Positions 63,807 to 64,000 of a stretch of 64,000 nt of DNA are shown here, one piece after another. Source of the stretch: Rhizobium etli CFN 42 (GTDB lineage Bacteria > Pseudomonadota > Alphaproteobacteria > Rhizobiales > Rhizobiaceae); assembly GCF_000092045.1 (NCBI RefSeq), contig NC_007766.1, forward strand, positions 124,001 to 188,000, in the 5' to 3' direction. The translations under genes were made by a program, and so were the position numbers. Each line of letters begins with the position of its first letter. Within the stretch, counting starts at the first letter, position 1. The notes under the pieces are model-generated. The model did no database searches, was not told the origin of the DNA, and worked only from the letters and a program-made list of their open reading frames with translations.

Positions 63807-64000
63807 ATGGCATACGTAGATCAGGCATCTCGAAGAAGAGAAGCCCAAAGTTATTTGGAGAGAGTCTTGGCATTTACCATTGCGCGCAGCCTGGTGGCGT
63901 TTGGCATCGCCGTTTCAGCCGGTCTTTTCATGTCGATTGGATTGCAGCAATCGGCGCTTCAAAGGCTGAAAGTCAATGGCCCGGTTTACGAGCAGGTAGT
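63807..64000 (+). CDS. Start of a probable methyl-accepting chemotaxis protein (cut by window edge)
   Basis: Only about 65 residues are visible. A short polar arm (MAYVDQASRRREAQSYLERV) precedes a membrane helix (TIARSLVAFGIAVSAGLFMS) and then LQRLKVNGPVYEQV. The 'L..L.VNGP.Y..' segment right after the first helix is typical of chemoreceptor periplasmic domains. An alternative TTG start at 63868 has the better site (GGAGAGAG) and would remove the arm. Confidence 0.65.
   Translation, partial: MAYVDQASRRREAQSYLERVLAFTIARSLVAFGIAVSAGLFMSIGLQQSALQRLKVNGPVYEQV

Noticed and set aside
1..64000. CRISPR arrays, tRNA or rRNA genes, replication origin
   Set aside because: No regularly spaced repeats, cloverleaf or rRNA-like sequence, or repABC-type genes were seen.

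Overview
The window looks like an accessory or plasmid-borne region from a Rhizobium of the leguminosarum/etli group. The evidence is high GC content, alphaproteobacterial LexA boxes (GTTC-N7-GTTC and GAAC-N7-GAAC), an imuA-imuB-dnaE2 mutagenesis cassette, several rhizobial lineage families (DUF982, DUF1217, DUF6481, rhizobial Crp/Fnr proteins) and debris of typical rhizobial insertion sequences. I saw no rRNA, tRNA, CRISPR array or replication origin. The species and replicon are inferred, not proven.

Layout. 0-16 kb is a low-density 'graveyard': a possible pPIWI-associated nuclease-like protein, a Crp/Fnr regulator, a lone receiver, htpG, and many small stress-type genes (DUF982, CspA, DUF6481), mixed with decayed genes (RTX fragment, VapC, SDR, RelB/ParE, cspA). 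Three small minus-strand transcription units here share one leader sequence. 15-26 kb holds a fatty-acid desaturase, an NAD-binding/DoxX-like protein with a DUF2269 membrane partner, a small DUF982-membrane pair, a thioredoxin-reductase-like flavoprotein, a DUF1003 protein, an SGNH esterase and a GGDEF-EAL protein. 26-31 kb carries two SDR enzymes, a tautomerase, a divergent LysR regulator and a second Crp/Fnr regulator.

31.6-40 kb is an SOS DNA-damage island: two SRAP (HMCES/YedK-type) proteins, one of them lacking the catalytic cysteine, dinB with a small Cys-rich partner, and imuA-imuB-dnaE2. One LexA box lies directly before the Cys-less SRAP gene and another between the divergent dinB and imuA units. 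IS3 and ISNCY remnants follow. 41-44.5 kb has an HxlR regulator divergent from a quinone-reductase-like gene plus a GlcG/HbpS gene, then a Zur-box-preceded zinT.

44.6-52 kb contains two complete polar amino-acid ABC transporter operons on the minus strand, the first led by a GntR/FCD regulator. Each ends beside one copy of a ~130 bp inverted repeat. 52-60.6 kb is an orphan hook-filament module: a six-repeat DUF1217 protein, a TetR regulator, an EF-hand protein, flgE, a frameshifted flgK, flgL and a hypothetical gene. GAACT-N4-AGTTC palindromes precede both the DUF1217 and the EF-hand genes. The window ends with a DUF6502-DUF5666 pair, two strong palindromes, a hypothetical protein and the start of a probable chemotaxis receptor.
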